Assembly (NCBI GenBank): GCA_029224185.1
Contig: CM055191.1
Location: 12,390,188 to 12,454,187, forward strand
Reading direction: 5' to 3'
Source of the DNA: Karalla daura
Lineage: Eukaryota > Chordata > Actinopteri > Chaetodontiformes > Leiognathidae
DNA length: 64,000 nt
Both the position numbers and the translations under genes were made by a program. Positions 62,566 through 64,000 of this stretch are shown one piece after another; position 1 is the first letter of the stretch; each line of letters starts with the position of its first letter. The notes below the pieces were generated by a model that did no database searches, was not told the DNA's origin, and saw nothing but the letters and a program-made list of their open reading frames with translations.

Positions 62566-64000
62566 TATAAAATAATGCCATGTCTGATCAATCATTCTTC
62601 ACGATTGATCATATATGTACATCCAGGGGGGAGTGACCAGAAACTGTTAATCATCACTACAGAAGACGAGTGTGATATTAACGTTTCATGCTGCCATTTG
62701 TTGCCAACTTTTGATGCTTGGGACTTCAGTGTGAACACAAATGACCCAAAACAAAAATGTAACAATTGTATCTGTTTACCCCCTGGATCAGAGCAAAGCA
62801 CGGCAGCCACAGATCTGAATACAGTACAGCAGTATTGTACAATACAATAGTCTCAAAGGAGCACAATAAACAAACAAATCTCCAAACCTTTCATTTTAAA
62901 ATGTCTTCATTCATTTATTATTTTTTGCTTATATTAAGATGTTATGAAAATGTCCTGATTATCCGCTGTGCTGATTAATCATTGATTATCTACTGTTGAC
63001 TGACCCTCAATCTGCCGTAAAGTCTCACATCCCTGCTGAGGCTTCCTGTAGCAGCCGCTGCTTCAGTACCTCCATAAATTGTTGTGACTGTTTCACAGAT
63101 TTCATTTAGTTTAAGTATCAAACCATTTCATGTTGTTTAGTTGCTAGTTGTTGGTTTTACGGAGAAATCTATAGCGGTGGCCTGCAACCAAACCACCAGC
63201 TTGTATTTAAAGCCTGTTACAGCAGGCACTGTGTCGCCTTTGTATGAGCTGCACAGTCAGTTCACAGTCAGGCTGAATGCGAAATCCAGAAACACAATCG
63301 TTTTCAACTCATGGTTTGATTTGGTATTTGGCACCTGGCGACACTGCGCAGAAGCTTTAGAACATTTCCTTGTAGAGTCTGAGGCGCAATGACCTCGCAC
63401 AGCCCTGCCTGAGAGGAAAGACTGTAGACGTTGTGTCAGACCACGCCGTTATGAAATAAATTGTCTGTGACACTCTTGCCAAAGTGCTCTCTCCACAGGT
63501 GGGCATTTTTTTCACACAACGGCCCAGTGAGGGCGGTGTGTGCTTTTGACCTTCATCTTTCCAGCTCATGAGCTCTGACAGGATGTGTTTCTCTTTCAAC
63601 TTCTCTCGGAAGCACAAAAGGAGGGGGGAAAAAAAATACTGTAAACTCAGCTGCACAATGAGGACTCGGAGACTCTGATAACTCTAAACTGGCTTAAGAT
63701 CAATAATGCAGCTATAGCTACGGTAGAGCGCTGCAATGAACTGACAGGACGGACTGACTAATAGGGTTAGACTGTCTTCACACTGACAGCAGACACGGAT
63801 GAGGTGGTCTGCTCTGTGGGTCTGTCCTCTATAAGCGTGTACTCTGTCAATTCAAGTGCATGAGAGCAGGAATTTACATTTTCATTACAATTTAATCTAA
63901 TCAATTAGTAAATTATGAATTGACTAATAAAATAGTGAACAACTATTTCAATCAATTAGTCCATTTATGCATGTCAGAGTGTTTTGAGAATGATTTTAAG
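62566..64000. other. Non-coding stretch at the window end
   Basis: AT-rich; I see no supported gene. Frames here are short, overlapping and lack splice support. Confidence 0.45.

Overview
The window looks like nuclear DNA of a teleost fish. It is AT-rich, intron-rich and gene-poor, and it is crowded with CA/TG, CT/GA and tetranucleotide microsatellites. It carries several degenerate copies of repeat families I recognise as common in fish. Its one certain gene is a fish-type NLR immune receptor with a FISNA-NACHT domain and 174-bp leucine-rich-repeat exons, an architecture greatly expanded in teleosts.

Layout. Positions 1-39.4 kb hold no coding gene that I can support. They contain simple repeats (clusters near 9.0-10.8 kb and 27.6-29.1 kb), degenerate dispersed repeats and single-copy non-coding DNA that could be intergenic or intron of a large gene. 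One possible 5' exon ends at 2,982. Positions 39,487-43,475 are a striking 3,989-bp foldback-type transposable element. It has an 8-bp target-site duplication, near-identical inverted arms of about 0.9 and 1.2 kb, and a CpG-rich 133-bp tandem repeat (4 copies left, 6 right) in the arms. No transposase frame is visible. Positions 43.5-51.7 kb are again non-coding, with an LTR-like or dispersed repeat at about 47.3-47.8 kb.

Positions 51.8-53.0 kb may hold a small unrecognised two-exon gene on the plus strand. It has a promoter-like block, an open frame that continues across a phase-matched intron, and an AATAAA signal at 53,004. Positions 53.15-57.61 kb, minus strand, hold the NLR gene. I resolved seven coding exons whose splice phases all agree: two homologous N-terminal exons, a short linker exon, the large FISNA-NACHT exon and three LRR exons. 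Its 3' end is unresolved and no B30.2 exon is visible. Upstream of it lie a diverged relic of the same foldback family (57.69-57.98 kb) and a fish dispersed repeat (58.06-58.6 kb). Positions 58.6-64 kb are non-coding with further repeats.

The NLR and the possible small gene would be convergent neighbours. No operon-like or pathway link between them can be claimed. The most distinctive observation is the young foldback element with terminus-derived satellite arms, together with its relic beside the NLR gene.
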